A stretch of 64,000 nucleotides of DNA from Pleomorphomonas sp. JP5 (GCF_023721815.1 NZ_JAMDLI010000007.1:797237-861236), one strand, 5' to 3'; shown: positions 9,403-20,138, counted from the stretch's first letter. The notes: generated by a model not told the origin, from the sequence alone. Translations and numbers: made by a program.

Positions 9403-9517
9403 TGAGCCATGCACCGCCGGGGGTGGCGGAATGGGGCCATCGCCTGTATGAGAGGGCTTCGTTTTTCCGCGCTGTGCCGGCCTTCGCCGTTGCTGGCGCG
9501 CTCCTCCCAGGAAGCCT

Positions 9518-11326
9518 ATGTCCTTTTCCCAAGCTCATCCCGCGTTGGCGCGGGCACTCGCTGCCCGTGGTTATGCCGATCCCACCGCCGTCCAGTCGGC
9601 CGTCGCAGCGCCGGAGCTCGCTGGCGCCGACATGCTGGTGTCTGCCCGCACAGGCTCCGGCAAGACTGTCGCCTTCGGCATGGCGCTGGCTGAGCGTCTC
9701 CTCGGCCCGGCCGAGGTCTTCGCCCCAGCCGGAAAGCCGCTTGCACTTGTCGTTGCCCCCACCCGTGAACTGGCCCTGCAGGTGGCGCGCGAGCTGGCCT
9801 GGCTCTATGGCGAAACCGGGGCTCGCATTGTCTCCTGCGTCGGCGGGATGGACCCTCGTCGCGAACAGCGGCAACTCGCCCAGGGCGCTCATATCGTCGT
9901 CGGTACGCCGGGCCGCCTTTGCGACCATCTCGATCGGCGCAATCTCGATCTGACCGACGCTGTGGCCGTCGTTCTCGATGAAGCCGACGAGATGCTCGAC
10001 CTCGGCTTCCGCGAGGACCTGGAGAAGCTGCTGAGCGCCGCTCCGGCCGATCGCCAGACGCTGCTCTTCTCCGCCACGCTGCCGGCCGATATCGTCAGGC
10101 TTGCCCGCGACTTCATGCGCAAGGACGCTACGCGTGTCGACGTGGCCGAGGACGGCGAGGTTCACGCCGACATCGACTATCACGCCGTTCGCGTTTTTCC
10201 CCACGAGATCGAGAAGGCGGTTGTCAATCTCCTTCGCTTTCATGACGCGGCCACGTCCATCGTCTTCTGTGGCACCCGCGAGGGCGTGAAGCGCCTCACC
10301 GGCGCGTTGCTCGAGCGCGGCTTCTCGGTGGTGGCTCTCTCGGGGGAGATGGGGCAGGGCGAGCGCAACGAGGCGCTGTCGGCGCTCCGCGATGGCCGGG
10401 CACGCGTCTGCGTCGCGACCGACGTGGCGGCGCGCGGGCTCGACGTGCCCGATCTCGGCCTGGTCATTCACGCCGATCTGCCGCACGATAGCGAGGTGCT
10501 GCTGCATCGCTCAGGTCGCACAGGTCGCGCCGGTCGCAAGGGCGTGTCGGTGCTGCTCGTGCCTTCGAACCGCCGCCGCCGTGCCGAGAGTCTGCTCGCC
10601 GGGGCGGGGATCGAGCTGTTCTCGGAGGCGGTTCCGTCGGCCGACACCATCCACAAGCTCGACGAAGAACGTTTGCTCGCCGATCCCGTGCTCGCCGAGG
10701 AGATCAGCGAAGACGAGCGCGCCTTCGCCAGCCGCCTAGCTGAGGGACGGACGGCGGAAGAGCTGGCCGCCGCCTTCATTCGTCTTGCTCGAACGCGCCT
10801 TCCTGCACCCGAAGAGATCACCGATCCGGTCGACAGGAAGCCCCGCAGCCTCTCGGCGCCGGATCGCCCGATGGTGAGGGAAAAGGTGGATTTTTCGGGG
10901 TCTGCCTGGTTCCGCCTGTCGGTCGGTCGACGCGACGGTGCCGAGGTCAAGCGTGTGTTGGCGTTCCTGTGTCGCCAGTCGGGTCTCAAGGGACGCGATT
11001 TCGGGGCGATCCGCCTTGCTGACGGCGAGACATTCGCCGAGGTCGCCCCCGGCGGTGTCGCCGCCATGGAACGACTGGCTTCGGCCGGAAACGACGAGAA
11101 CGTTCGCATCACCCGCGCCGACGGCCCGCCGGCGGCATCGCCTGCCGGTCCCCGCAAGGACAAGCCGCGGCGCGAGGACGAGCGCCCGAAGGGAAAGGCG
11201 AAACCGCCGCGTGACGGCAAGCCTTCCTACAGGGATGCGCCGCGCGATGCCAAGCCGCCTTACAAGGAGGCGCGTGACGGCAAGGCGCCTTTCAAGGGCA
11301 AGAAGAAAGTTCGAAAGGCTGGTTGA
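9518..11326 (+). CDS. DEAD-box ATP-dependent RNA helicase with DbpA-type RNA-binding domain
   Basis: A 602-residue RNA helicase. The Walker A motif is ARTGSGKT, the DEAD box is VLDEADEMLD, SAT appears in LLFSATLPAD, and the C-terminal helicase motif VI is HRSGRTGRAGRKG. Residues about 455-530 (VDFSGSAWFRLSVGRRDG...) resemble the DbpA RNA-recognition domain that targets 23S rRNA, so a ribosome assembly role is likely. The tail is a lysine/arginine-rich low-complexity region with imperfect repeats of RDGKP/RDAKP type. AGGAA precedes the ATG. Confidence 0.93.
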   Translation: MSFSQAHPALARALAARGYADPTAVQSAVAAPELAGADMLVSARTGSGKTVAFGMALAERLLGPAEVFAPAGKPLALVVAPTRELALQVARELAWLYGETGARIVSCVGGMDPRREQRQLAQGAHIVVGTPGRLCDHLDRRNLDLTDAVAVVLDEADEMLDLGFREDLEKLLSAAPADRQTLLFSATLPADIVRLARDFMRKDATRVDVAEDGEVHADIDYHAVRVFPHEIEKAVVNLLRFHDAATSIVFCGTREGVKRLTGALLERGFSVVALSGEMGQGERNEALSALRDGRARVCVATDVAARGLDVPDLGLVIHADLPHDSEVLLHRSGRTGRAGRKGVSVLLVPSNRRRRAESLLAGAGIELFSEAVPSADTIHKLDEERLLADPVLAEEISEDERAFASRLAEGRTAEELAAAFIRLARTRLPAPEEITDPVDRKPRSLSAPDRPMVREKVDFSGSAWFRLSVGRRDGAEVKRVLAFLCRQSGLKGRDFGAIRLADGETFAEVAPGGVAAMERLASAGNDENVRITRADGPPAASPAGPRKDKPRREDERPKGKAKPPRDGKPSYRDAPRDAKPPYKEARDGKAPFKGKKKVRKAG

Positions 11327-11636
11327 CCTGTACGCTTCCCCAAGGGGCGGGATAATGCTTACGTCCGCGCCGGCTTGGGGCCACGGGGCAGCTTTTCGGT
11401 AGCCGAGTTCGTCAGCTGCCCTAGGTACAACCATTGGTGGCGCCGGTAAGGCTTTGAATTGAAGGAGGTTTTCTCCGTCTCAGCCAGCTGTTGTCACTCC
11501 ACTCCATCTTCGCGCCGGTTGATGGCGAGGATGAGGTGGCGAGTGTCGGCGCACGTCGCTTTTGTTGCGCGCGTCGGCCAAAACCCCTAAAGCACGAAAC
11601 CGATACCAATCCTGCATGGCCCATTCGGAGATCACA
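11327..11636. other. Gap upstream of dapD
   Basis: No gene is seen. An 8-bp inverted repeat (GGGCAGCT at 11386-11393 with AGCTGCCC at 11414-11421) may be a terminator-like structure for the helicase gene. No clear promoter for dapD was recognised. Confidence 0.45.
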
Positions 11637-12500
11637 ATGACCGAGACTGCCGCCACGGCCGCCTATGCCGACCTCGTCGCCACCCTTGATGCCGCCTGGG
11701 AGGATCGCGCCTCCGTCACGCAGGAGACCAAAGGCAAGGTGCGTGATGCCGTCGAAGCGGCGCTGGACCTGCTTGATGGCGGCAAGGCGCGTGTCGCCGA
11801 GAAGATCGACGGCGAGTGGGTGGTCAACCAGTGGCTCAAGAAGGCGGTGCTGCTATCGTTCCGCCTGACGCCGACGGCCCTGATTTCCGGCGCGCCCGGC
11901 GGTGCCGCCTGGTGGGACAAGGTGCCCTCGAAGTTCGAAGGGATGGATGCCGCCGCCTATGAGGCCGCGGGCTTCCGGGCCGTACCGGGCGCCATCGTTC
12001 GCCGCTCCGCCTACATTGCGCCGGGCGCCGTACTGATGCCGTCCTTCGTCAACCTCGGCGCCTACGTTGACACTGCGACCATGGTCGACACCTGGGTCAC
12101 CGTCGGCTCCTGCGCCCAGATCGGCAAGAACGTTCACCTCTCCGGCGGCGTCGGCATCGGTGGCGTGCTGGAGCCGATGCAGGCCGGCCCGACCATCATC
12201 GAGGACGATTGCTTCATCGGCGCTCGTTCCGAGGTGGTCGAGGGCGTCGTCGTCGGTCAGGGCTCGGTGATTTCCATGGGCGTCTTCATCGGCAAGTCGA
12301 CCAAGATCATCGACCGCGCCACCGGTGAAGTACACATGGGCAAGGTGCCGCCTTATTCGGTGGTGGTCTCCGGCTCGATCCCCGGCAAGCCGATGCCCGG
12401 CCAGGATTGGGGTCCGTCGACCTATTGCGCCGTCATCGTCAAGAAGGTCGACGCCAAGACCCGTTCCAAGACGTCGATCAACGAGCTTCTGCGCGACTGA
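11637..12500 (+). CDS. dapD: 2,3,4,5-tetrahydropyridine-2,6-dicarboxylate N-succinyltransferase
   Basis: It transfers succinyl from succinyl-CoA to tetrahydrodipicolinate, the committed step of the succinylase branch to meso-diaminopimelate and lysine. The C-terminal half is a left-handed beta helix of hexapeptide repeats (for example [12 protein letters not shown] and [10 protein letters not shown]). The 287-residue length fits the family. ATG 11637 is chosen because GGAG ends 6 bp upstream; two in-frame ATGs upstream (11562, 11616) lack such a site. dapE follows after a hairpin. Confidence 0.95.
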   Translation: MTETAATAAYADLVATLDAAWEDRASVTQETKGKVRDAVEAALDLLDGGKARVAEKIDGEWVVNQWLKKAVLLSFRLTPTALISGAPGGAAWWDKVPSKFEGMDAAAYEAAGFRAVPGAIVRRSAYIAPGAVLMPSFVNLGAYVDTATMVDTWVTVGSCAQIGKNVHLSGGVGIGGVLEPMQAGPTIIEDDCFIGARSEVVEGVVVGQGSVISMGVFIGKSTKIIDRATGEVHMGKVPPYSVVVSGSIPGKPMPGQDWGPSTYCAVIVKKVDAKTRSKTSINELLRD

Positions 12501-12526
12501 CCGCCAACAAGTTTCGTGCTATTCGG

Positions 12527-12560
12527 ACGGCCGGCGGGAAACTGCCGGCCGTTTGCGTTT
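12527..12560 (+). terminator. Hairpin between dapD and dapE
   Basis: A 9-bp stem (12527-12535 with 12544-12552) and an 8-nt loop followed by a T-rich tail. It ends just before the dapE ribosome binding site (12562-12569), so it may be a partial terminator or affect dapE expression. Confidence 0.5.
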
Positions 12561-12572
12561 CGAGGAGAGGAC

Positions 12573-13760
12573 ATGCCCCACGATCCCGTTGCCATTGCTC
12601 GCGATCTTCTGATGTGCCCATCGGTGACGCCCGCCGAGGGTGGGGCGCTTGCTTTCCTCGAAGGGTTGCTGGCGCCGGCCGGGTTCACGGTGGACCGCCC
12701 CGTCTTCACCGACGAGGGTACGCCGGATATCGAGAACCTGTTCGCCGGCATTGGCTCGGGCAATCGCCACCTGACCTTTGCCGGTCATACCGACGTCGTG
12801 CCGACGGGCAAGCTTGAGCTCTGGAGCCACGGCCCATTCGCTGGCGACATTGACGGCGACAGGCTCTATGGCCGTGGTGCCGTCGACATGAAGGGCGGCA
12901 TTGCCGCCTTCGCCGCCGCCGTTCTCGACTTCATCGAGGAGAAAGGCCGTGACTTCGGCGGCCGCATTTCCTTCCTGATCACCGGTGATGAGGAAGGCCC
13001 GTCGATCAACGGCACCGTGAAGCTTCTCGATTGGGCATCAAGGCGCGGCGAGCGCTTCAGCCATGCCATCGTCGGCGAGCCAACCAATCCCGCCGCCCTT
13101 GGCGACATGGTGAAGGTCGGTCGTCGCGGCTCTCTGTCGGGATTCGTCAAGCTCCGGGGCGTTCAGGGGCACGTCGCCTATCCGCACCTTGCCGACAATC
13201 CACTCCGCGTCGCTCCGGCCGTTATCGCTGCCTTGATGGATCCGCCGTTCGATGCCGGCAACGAGCGCTTCCAACCGTCCAACCTTGAGGTCACCTCGGT
13301 CGAGACCGGCAACCGCGCCACCAACGTCGTTCCGGCCGAAGTGGAGATCGCCTTCAACATCCGTTTCAATGACATCTGGACGGTCGAGGCGTTGCACCAA
13401 GAGATCGGCGCGCGGGTGAAACGCGCTGTCGAGACGACCACGCTGCGGACGGGGCGGCCGGCGCCGCTCGCTTACGAGCTGACCTTCGAGCCCACCAACG
13501 CCGTTTCCTTTCTGACCCACGACGCGACTCTGATCGACGGTCTTTCCGACGCGGTGGAGGCGGTGACCGGTCGTCGGCCGGAGCTTTCCACCACTGGCGG
13601 CACGTCCGACGCGCGCTTCATCAAGAACTATTGCCCGGTGGTCGAGTTCGGCCTCGTCGGCCAGACCATGCACAAGATCGACGAGAACGTGGCCCTTGAC
13701 GACCTCCGCCGCTTGAAGACGATCTATCGGACCTTCCTCGACAGGTACTTCGCAGCATAG
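12573..13760 (+). CDS. dapE: Succinyl-diaminopimelate desuccinylase
   Basis: An M20 zinc peptidase that releases succinate from N-succinyl-diaminopimelate, two steps after DapD. Metal-binding motifs are visible: FAGHTDVVPTG, the bridging aspartate in YGRGAVDMKGG, and TGDEEGPSINGT with the catalytic glutamate. The end contains GTSDARFIKNYCPVVEFG. 395 residues. The start at 12573 follows a GAGGAGAGG site; the longer upstream frame is not needed. Probably cotranscribed with dapD. Confidence 0.95.
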   Translation: MPHDPVAIARDLLMCPSVTPAEGGALAFLEGLLAPAGFTVDRPVFTDEGTPDIENLFAGIGSGNRHLTFAGHTDVVPTGKLELWSHGPFAGDIDGDRLYGRGAVDMKGGIAAFAAAVLDFIEEKGRDFGGRISFLITGDEEGPSINGTVKLLDWASRRGERFSHAIVGEPTNPAALGDMVKVGRRGSLSGFVKLRGVQGHVAYPHLADNPLRVAPAVIAALMDPPFDAGNERFQPSNLEVTSVETGNRATNVVPAEVEIAFNIRFNDIWTVEALHQEIGARVKRAVETTTLRTGRPAPLAYELTFEPTNAVSFLTHDATLIDGLSDAVEAVTGRRPELSTTGGTSDARFIKNYCPVVEFGLVGQTMHKIDENVALDDLRRLKTIYRTFLDRYFAA

Positions 13761-13779
13761 GGAGGCCGTTCGGCCTCCC
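13760..13779. terminator. Hairpin between convergent dapE and glgB
   Basis: An 8-bp perfect stem, GGGAGGCC-gttc-GGCCTCCC, overlapping the last base of the dapE stop. There is no long T tract on either strand, so it is a weak or bidirectional terminator at best. Confidence 0.5.
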
Positions 13780-13792
13780 CTCGTCGACTGGA

Positions 13793-16039
13793 TCAGCTCT
13801 TTGCCCTGGCTTTCTTCGCCGGCTTTTCTTCGGCGATCGGCGCCTCGCCGTCCCAGCGCAGGATGACGACGGCCAGCGGCGGCAAGGTGAGATCGAGCGA
13901 CAGATCCATGCCGTGGCTGGGGACCTCGTTTGCCGTGAGCCGCCCCTTGTTGCCCATGTTGGAGCCGCCGTAGATTTCGGCGTCGGAGTTGAAAACCTCA
14001 CGCCAAACGCCGGCGCGCGGCACCCCCAGTCGATAGCCCGAGCGCGGCACCGGCGTGAAGTTGCCGACGACGAGGCAGGGCGCGTCCGCCTCGAAGCCCC
14101 AGCGCATGTAGGCCAGCGTCGACTGTTCGTTGTCGTCCACCACCACCCACTGGAAACCTTCCGGGTCGAAGTCGCGGGCATGCAGCGCCGGCTCGGACCG
14201 ATAGAGCGTGTTGAGATCGCGCATCAGGCGCTGGACCCCAAGGTTGCTCGCCCGGCTCTCAAGCCACAGGTCGATCGTGCCATCGTGGTTCCACTCCCGC
14301 CCCTGGGCGATCTCGTTGCCCATGAAGGACAGCTTCTTGCCGGGGTGGGTCCACATGAAGGCGTAGTAGGCGCGTATGTTGGCGAAGCGCTGCCATTCGT
14401 CGCCGGGCATGCGGCCGAAGATCGAGCGCTTGCCATGCACCACCTCGTCGTGGCTCAGCGGCAGCACGAAACGCTCCGAGTAGGCGTACATCAGGGCGAA
14501 GGTCAGCTGATTGTGGTGGTACTTGCGATGAATGGGCTCGAGCGAGAAGTAGTCGAGCGAGTCATGCATCCAGCCCATGTTCCACTTGTAGGAAAAGCCA
14601 AGGCCGCCATCGGCAAGAGGGGCAGTGACGCCGGGCCATGCGGTGGATTCCTCGGCAATCATCAGTGCATCCGGCACTTCGTGGGCGATGACGCCGTTGA
14701 GATGCTTGATGAAGGACACCGCTTCCAGGTTCTCACGGCCGCCGTACTTGTTGGGGATCCATTCGCCTGGCTGGCGGGAGTAGTCGCGATAGAGCATGGA
14801 CGCCACGGCGTCGACCCGGAGACCGTCGATATGGAACCGCTTCAGCCATTCGAGCGCCGAAGCGACCAGGAAGCCGATCACTTCGGTGCGGCCGAAATTG
14901 TAGATCAGCGTGTTCCAATCCTGGTGGAAGCCTTCACGCGGGTCCTGGTGCTCGTAGAGCGGGGTGCCGTCGAAGCGGGCGAGACCATGGGCGTCGGTCG
15001 GGAAGTGTGCTGGCACCCAGTCGAGGATGACGCCGATGCCCGCTTCATGGCAGGCGTCGACGAAGCGGGCGAAGTCGGCCGGAGAGCCATAGCGAGCGGT
15101 CGGCGCGAACAGGCCCAGAGGCTGATAGCCCCAGGAACCGCCGAACGGATGCTCCATGATCGGCAGCAGCTCGATGTGCGTGAAGCCCATGTGCTTGACG
15201 TAGGCGACGAGATGCTCGGCGAGGAAGCGCCAGGTGACAGGCTTGCCATCCGGTCGTTGCCAGGATCCGGGATGCACCTCGTAGACCGAGAACGGTGCGG
15301 TCTTCGACTGGAAGGCGGCACGATTGCGCATGAAGGTGGCGTCGTGCCACTCGAACGGCTTGGGATCGGCGACGATGGATGCCGTGGCTGGCGCCAGCTC
15401 GTACTGGCGGGCAACCGGGTCGGCCTTGTCGGGAAGAAGCTCGCCACCGGCGCCGATGATCTCATACTTGTAGGCCTCGCCGATCGGCAGGCGCGGCAAG
15501 AAGAGCTCCCAGACGCCGCATTCTCGGCGGAGGCGCATCGGGTGACGCCGGCCGTCCCAGGAGTTGAAGTTGCCGACCACCGACACACGCCGGGCATTTG
15601 GCGCCCAGACGGCGAAGCGCACGCCCGGTACGCCACCCACCTCGGTCACCACGGCGCCAAGCGCATCGGTGAGTTGCCGGTGCTGGCCCTCGGCGAGCAG
15701 ATAGACATCCATCTCGCCGAGAAGCGGCCCGAAGGAATAGGGATCCTCCGCCTCGTGGCTGCCATGCGGCCACTCGACCCGAAGCCGATAGAGGCCGGGA
15801 TCGCCCTGTGCGAACGCGACCCATAGCCCGCCCTCCACGTGCTGGAAGTCGGCAAGCTTGCGTCCATCGGACGAGATCAGCGCGATAGCGCGGGCATTCG
15901 GCTTGAAGGTTCGGATGACGGTGCGCGCACCCGATACGCGATGCGGCCCCAGAAGCGCGAAGGGATCGCCATGGGTTCCCTCGGTGATCGCCCGGACAGC
16001 GCCGTCCGTCAGCCCTTCACGCAACCCGAGATCCACCAT
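13793..16039 (-). CDS. glgB: 1,4-alpha-glucan branching enzyme
   Basis: It introduces alpha-1,6 branches into glycogen. 748 residues in the usual order: N1 and CBM48 domains (about residues 1-230), the GH13 catalytic barrel, and a C-terminal beta domain. The nucleophile region is [12 protein letters not shown], the acid/base region [10 protein letters not shown], and the third carboxylate region [13 protein letters not shown] lysine/alanine tail is appended. GGGAGGT precedes the ATG. No other glycogen gene is adjacent. Confidence 0.96.
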   Translation of the reverse strand: MVDLGLREGLTDGAVRAITEGTHGDPFALLGPHRVSGARTVIRTFKPNARAIALISSDGRKLADFQHVEGGLWVAFAQGDPGLYRLRVEWPHGSHEAEDPYSFGPLLGEMDVYLLAEGQHRQLTDALGAVVTEVGGVPGVRFAVWAPNARRVSVVGNFNSWDGRRHPMRLRRECGVWELFLPRLPIGEAYKYEIIGAGGELLPDKADPVARQYELAPATASIVADPKPFEWHDATFMRNRAAFQSKTAPFSVYEVHPGSWQRPDGKPVTWRFLAEHLVAYVKHMGFTHIELLPIMEHPFGGSWGYQPLGLFAPTARYGSPADFARFVDACHEAGIGVILDWVPAHFPTDAHGLARFDGTPLYEHQDPREGFHQDWNTLIYNFGRTEVIGFLVASALEWLKRFHIDGLRVDAVASMLYRDYSRQPGEWIPNKYGGRENLEAVSFIKHLNGVIAHEVPDALMIAEESTAWPGVTAPLADGGLGFSYKWNMGWMHDSLDYFSLEPIHRKYHHNQLTFALMYAYSERFVLPLSHDEVVHGKRSIFGRMPGDEWQRFANIRAYYAFMWTHPGKKLSFMGNEIAQGREWNHDGTIDLWLESRASNLGVQRLMRDLNTLYRSEPALHARDFDPEGFQWVVVDDNEQSTLAYMRWGFEADAPCLVVGNFTPVPRSGYRLGVPRAGVWREVFNSDAEIYGGSNMGNKGRLTANEVPSHGMDLSLDLTLPPLAVVILRWDGEAPIAEEKPAKKARAKS

Positions 16040-16219
16040 CGACCCACCTCCCGATTTCGATGCTATTGCTCGACGTTACGCGGAAGCCAGGGCAAGGGCA
16101 AATGGCTTTCCGACCAATCGAAACAACCGTCGGAAGTGGCCCGCGGCCGTCTGCGACATCCGGTTAAGCGCAGCGAAGCGGGGGTTCTGGGGCAAGGATC
16201 TTTCGCGCGAAAGGCCGGA

Positions 16220-18415
16220 TCAACCGGTCAGCATCGACTTTAGGCGGGTAAACCGGCGACGGATTCTGTCCCCCGAGAGGGCCATTTCCAGCGCTCTCGG
16301 CTCGGCCACCAGCACGACCAGCTGTCGGCCGCGAGTCGCCGCCGTGTAGAGCAGATTGCGCGCCAGCATGATGGCGTGGTCGCGCAGGAGCGGAATGACC
16401 ACGGCCGGATACTCCGACCCCTGGCTCTTGTGGATGGTGATGGCGTAGGCACGCGTCAGCGCTTCGAGGTCTTCAAGGGCGTATTTCACCTCGCGGCCAT
16501 CGAAGGAAACGGCGACCTCGTCTTCCTTCTGGCGGATGCGCTTGAGAATGCCGAGATCGCCGTTGAACACGTCGCGATCGTAATCATTCTCGATCTGCAT
16601 CACCTTGTCGCCGGTGGCATAGGTTTGGCCGAAGCGATCGATGCGGTCGAGCGGGGCGCCATTCAGGAGTTCGGCGAGACGGTCGTTGAGGTTGCGGGCG
16701 CCGCAGATTCCCTTTTGCATCGGCGTGATCACCTGCACGTCGCGCATGGCGTCGAGACCGAATCGGCGGGGGATGCGATTGCCGACGACCTCCAGGATCT
16801 TGGCGAGCGCGTCGTCGGCTCCACGCGCTTCGATGACATAGAAGTCGGCGAGCTCGCCGGAAGGAGGCGGTTCGGGCCATTCGCCCCGATTGATGCGGTG
16901 GGCGTTGATGATGATTCGGCTTTCCTCGGCCTGCCGGAAGATCTCGGTCAGTCGGGCGACAGGAACCAGGCCGGAGGCGATGACGTCGGCAAGGACTTGT
17001 CCCGGCCCTACGGATGGCAACTGGTCGACGTCGCCGATCAGGATCAGCGCCGCGTTGAGAGGAATGGCTTCGACGAGCGCGGCCATCAGCGGCACGTCGA
17101 CCATCGACGTCTCGTCGATCACCACCACGTCGGCTTCCAGCGGCTCGGACGCCGACCGCCTGAACCCGCCGGTTGTCGGATCGATTTCCAGGAGACGATG
17201 GATCGTCTTGGCCTCACGGCCGGCCTGCTCGGCCATGCGGCGGGCGGCGCGGCCGGTCGGTGCGGCAAGCGCCACCGTGAGCTTCGCGGCGGAGATGGTG
17301 GCGAGCAGGGCCTCCAGCAGCGTCGTCTTGCCAACGCCGGGGCCGCCGGTGATCACCGAAACCTTCGCACCGGCGACCAGCGCCAGCGCTTCGCGCTGCG
17401 ACGGGCTGAGCTGCATGCCCTTCCGCGTTTCGAACCGCTCGACGGCCGCGTCGACGTCGATGCGGCCCCATGGTGGCCGCCCCTCGGAAAGCGCCTTGAG
17501 ACGGCTGGCGACGGAGCGCTCGAAGCGGGCGAGACGCCGAACGGCCAGAAAGGCGGTGCCGTCGATATCGAAGGTTTCGACATCGCCCTGGGCTATTGCG
17601 CCCTCAACTTCGGCCGACACGGCGTCGGCATCGACGCCCAACAGCCGTTCGGCACGCTCCAGCACGTCGGCGCGCGGTACGGCCGTATGGCCATCGTCCG
17701 CCGCGCCCTCGATGGCGTGCGCGATGCCGGCCCTGATGCGTTCCGGCGCGGCGCGGTCGATGCCGAACTTCTCGGCGATCTCGTCGGCGCCGGCAAACCC
17801 GATGCCGCGCACCTCGCGGGCAAGGCGATAGGGGTCTTCCTCGACCAGCTTGACCGCTTCCGGGCCGAGTACCTTCCAGATGGCGACGGCACGCGCGGTG
17901 CCGATGCCCTTGTCCTGGAAGGCGATCATCACGTCCTTGACCGCCTTGCGCTCGCGATAGCTCTCGGCGATGCGGGCGGCGGTCTGCTTGCCGAGACCGG
18001 GCACGGTGACGAGCCGCATGGGCTCGTTCTCGATCACGTCGAGCGCCTTGGCGCCGAACACCTGGACGATGCGCTCGGCCATCGCCGGCCCAACGCCGGA
18101 AATCAGCCCCGAGCCAAGGAAGCGGATCACGGCATCCTTGCCCGTCGGTTCGTTCGTCTCGATGCGGTCGGCGCGGAACTGCAGGCCATGGACCTTGTCG
18201 GTCATCCACTGGCCTTCGGCATCGATCTTCTCTCCCGCCGCCACGGTCGGGACATGGCCTACGACCGCCACCGGATCCTTGCGACCGCGCACACGCACCC
18301 TCAACACCGAGAAGCCGTTTTCCTCGTTGTGGAAGGTCACACGCTCCACCGTGCCAGCAAGGCGCTCGAACAAGCGGTCGGCAAGGGGAGGGGATGGTCG
18401 GGAATCATCAATCAT
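16220..18415 (-). CDS. recD2: ATP-dependent DNA helicase of the RecD2 type
   Basis: A superfamily 1B 5'-3' helicase of about 731 residues. An N-terminal OB-like domain is followed by two helix-hairpin-helix motifs (GVGPAMAERIV and VPGLGKQTAARIA), a winged region, then the motor: Walker A TGGPGVGKTT near residue 355, Walker B VVIDETSM, GDVDQLPSVGPG, and the C-terminal motif HKSQGSEYP. RecD2 acts alone, without RecBC, in replication-fork and repair processes. The start at 18415 (MIDDSRP) is preferred; ATG 18442 is possible. Opposite-strand frames across this gene are artefacts of GC content. Confidence 0.92.
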   Translation of the reverse strand: MIDDSRPSPPLADRLFERLAGTVERVTFHNEENGFSVLRVRVRGRKDPVAVVGHVPTVAAGEKIDAEGQWMTDKVHGLQFRADRIETNEPTGKDAVIRFLGSGLISGVGPAMAERIVQVFGAKALDVIENEPMRLVTVPGLGKQTAARIAESYRERKAVKDVMIAFQDKGIGTARAVAIWKVLGPEAVKLVEEDPYRLAREVRGIGFAGADEIAEKFGIDRAAPERIRAGIAHAIEGAADDGHTAVPRADVLERAERLLGVDADAVSAEVEGAIAQGDVETFDIDGTAFLAVRRLARFERSVASRLKALSEGRPPWGRIDVDAAVERFETRKGMQLSPSQREALALVAGAKVSVITGGPGVGKTTLLEALLATISAAKLTVALAAPTGRAARRMAEQAGREAKTIHRLLEIDPTTGGFRRSASEPLEADVVVIDETSMVDVPLMAALVEAIPLNAALILIGDVDQLPSVGPGQVLADVIASGLVPVARLTEIFRQAEESRIIINAHRINRGEWPEPPPSGELADFYVIEARGADDALAKILEVVGNRIPRRFGLDAMRDVQVITPMQKGICGARNLNDRLAELLNGAPLDRIDRFGQTYATGDKVMQIENDYDRDVFNGDLGILKRIRQKEDEVAVSFDGREVKYALEDLEALTRAYAITIHKSQGSEYPAVVIPLLRDHAIMLARNLLYTAATRGRQLVVLVAEPRALEMALSGDRIRRRFTRLKSMLTG

Positions 18416-18541
18416 CGCATCAGTTATGCAGCGTTCGCCCACTGTTCGTCGAGCCTTGATCGGTCTATGTATGCGCCCGTCGCGCCTCCTTGTGGCAACA
18501 GCCGGGCTGGGCGCGGAACTTCGTCGGAGTGTATCCCTCTC

Positions 18542-20116
18542 ATGTCGTCCGAGCTTACCCGCCGTGACCTGCTGGCCATGCTGGCCGCCCTCGGGCTCGT
18601 TCCGAGCCTATCCGCAACCGAGGCTCGCGCCGTCGAGGCGTCGACCAGGCTCGGCAAGCCGAAGGCTTTCTCCTTCAGCAAGCTGATGACCGCTGCCAAG
18701 GAACGCGCCGCCGCTGCCTATGTGCCGGAGGTGCCGCGCGCCTTCGAGGCGCTGGAGGCCATCGACTACGACAGGCACTGGCAGATCAAGTTCAAGGACG
18801 ATCACACCGTTCAGGCGGCCGGCGGCAAAGCGCCGTTGCGCTTCTTCCACCTTGGCCGCTACTTCAAGTTGCCCGTCGGCATCTATCTCGTCGACGGCGA
18901 CAAGGCGCAGGAAGTGCTTTACTCGCCCGACTACTTCGACATCCCTGAGGGCAATCCGGCCGCCAGCCTGCCGGGCGACATCGGATTTGCCGGCTTCCGC
19001 GTCATGGACGAGACCGGGCAGCGCGACTGGCTGGCCTTCCTCGGAGCCGCCTATTTCCGATCTTCTGGCGCACTCGACCAGTACGGGTTGTCGGCTCGCG
19101 CGTTGGCCATCGATGTGGCCATGCCGACGCCCGAGGAGTTCCCGCGCTTCACCAACTTCTATTTCGGCGCTTCCAAGGGCGGGCAGTTCGCCATCTATGC
19201 CGACCTCGAGGGGCCGCGCGTTTCCGGCGCCGTCCGCTGGGACGTCAGTCGCCAGGAGGATCGGACGGTCGTCATGGACATGGCCGTGCGCTTCTATCCG
19301 CGTGAGGATATCGCCCGCTTCGGCGTGGCGGCGCTGACCTCCATGTTCTGGTATAACGAGACCAACCGTCAGCGGGCGCCCGACTGGCGGCCGGAAATCC
19401 ACGACTCCGACGGCTTGTCGATCTGGAACGGCGCCGGTGAACGCGTCTGGCGGCCGCTCAACAATCCGGTCAACGTGATGACCTCGACATTCGTCGACAA
19501 GAACGTCAAGGGCTTCGGCCTCTGCCAGCGCGACCGCAACTTCGAGAACTACCAGGACGACGGCGTCTTCTACGAAAAGCGGTCGACGGTATGGGTCGAG
19601 CCGAGGGGGGAGTGGGGCGACGGCGCCGTGCAACTCGTCGAGATTGCCACCGACGACGAGATCCACGACAACATCGTCGCCTATTGGCTGCCGGCAGCCC
19701 CAGCCATAAAGGGCAGCGAGATTGCATTCGACTATCGCTTGACCTGGGGTGTCGATGAGCCGAATCCGGCGCCGGTCGGCCGCGTCTACTCGACGCGCCT
19801 CGGCTTCGGCGGCGTTCCCGGCCAGGTGCGTCCCGCAGGTGTCGTCAAATACGTGATCGATTTCGACGGCGGCGATCTCAAGAATTACGACCAGTCATCA
19901 GGCGTCGAGGCGGTGGTCTCGGCGTCGTCGGGCTCCATTTCGGGCGTCTACACGCTGCCGGTGGTGGGCACGACGCGCTGGCGGGCCGTGTTCGATTTCG
20001 AAGGCGATGGCGCCAACCCGGTCGACATGCGCCTTTATCTCCGTGCCGGCGACAAGACGCTGACCGAGACCTGGCTCTATCAGCATCTGCCGACCACGTT
20101 CGTCTGGCCGAAGTGA
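18542..20116 (+). CDS. Periplasmic glucan biosynthesis protein OpgG/OpgD family with Tat-like signal
   Basis: A 524-residue MdoG-family protein that shapes osmoregulated periplasmic glucans. The N-terminus MSSELTRRDLLAMLAALGL... carries a twin-arginine motif (TRRDLL) and a hydrophobic stretch ending at ATEARA, so export by Tat is likely, as in E. coli OpgD. The MdoG domain follows with FHLGRYFKLPVGIYLVDG and the C-terminal beta-sandwich. The start is the ATG at 18542; the frame stays open for 2.1 kb upstream across recD2 on the other strand, but that part is not coding. A strong terminator follows. Confidence 0.92.
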   Translation: MSSELTRRDLLAMLAALGLVPSLSATEARAVEASTRLGKPKAFSFSKLMTAAKERAAAAYVPEVPRAFEALEAIDYDRHWQIKFKDDHTVQAAGGKAPLRFFHLGRYFKLPVGIYLVDGDKAQEVLYSPDYFDIPEGNPAASLPGDIGFAGFRVMDETGQRDWLAFLGAAYFRSSGALDQYGLSARALAIDVAMPTPEEFPRFTNFYFGASKGGQFAIYADLEGPRVSGAVRWDVSRQEDRTVVMDMAVRFYPREDIARFGVAALTSMFWYNETNRQRAPDWRPEIHDSDGLSIWNGAGERVWRPLNNPVNVMTSTFVDKNVKGFGLCQRDRNFENYQDDGVFYEKRSTVWVEPRGEWGDGAVQLVEIATDDEIHDNIVAYWLPAAPAIKGSEIAFDYRLTWGVDEPNPAPVGRVYSTRLGFGGVPGQVRPAGVVKYVIDFDGGDLKNYDQSSGVEAVVSASSGSISGVYTLPVVGTTRWRAVFDFEGDGANPVDMRLYLRAGDKTLTETWLYQHLPTTFVWPK

Positions 20117-20138
20117 GCCGGGCGAGCGGTTGATCTCG

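Noticed and set aside
9402-9953. 183-codon frame starting at the end of the HAD gene
   Set aside because: It overlaps the start of the DEAD-box helicase in another frame and has no recognisable domain.
13913-15826. 637-codon plus-strand frame opposite glgB
   Set aside because: Antisense shadow of a clear branching enzyme.
16376-18541. Plus-strand frame fused to the periplasmic glucan gene, making a 1246-residue protein
   Set aside because: It lies entirely opposite recD2; the real product starts at 18542 with a signal peptide.
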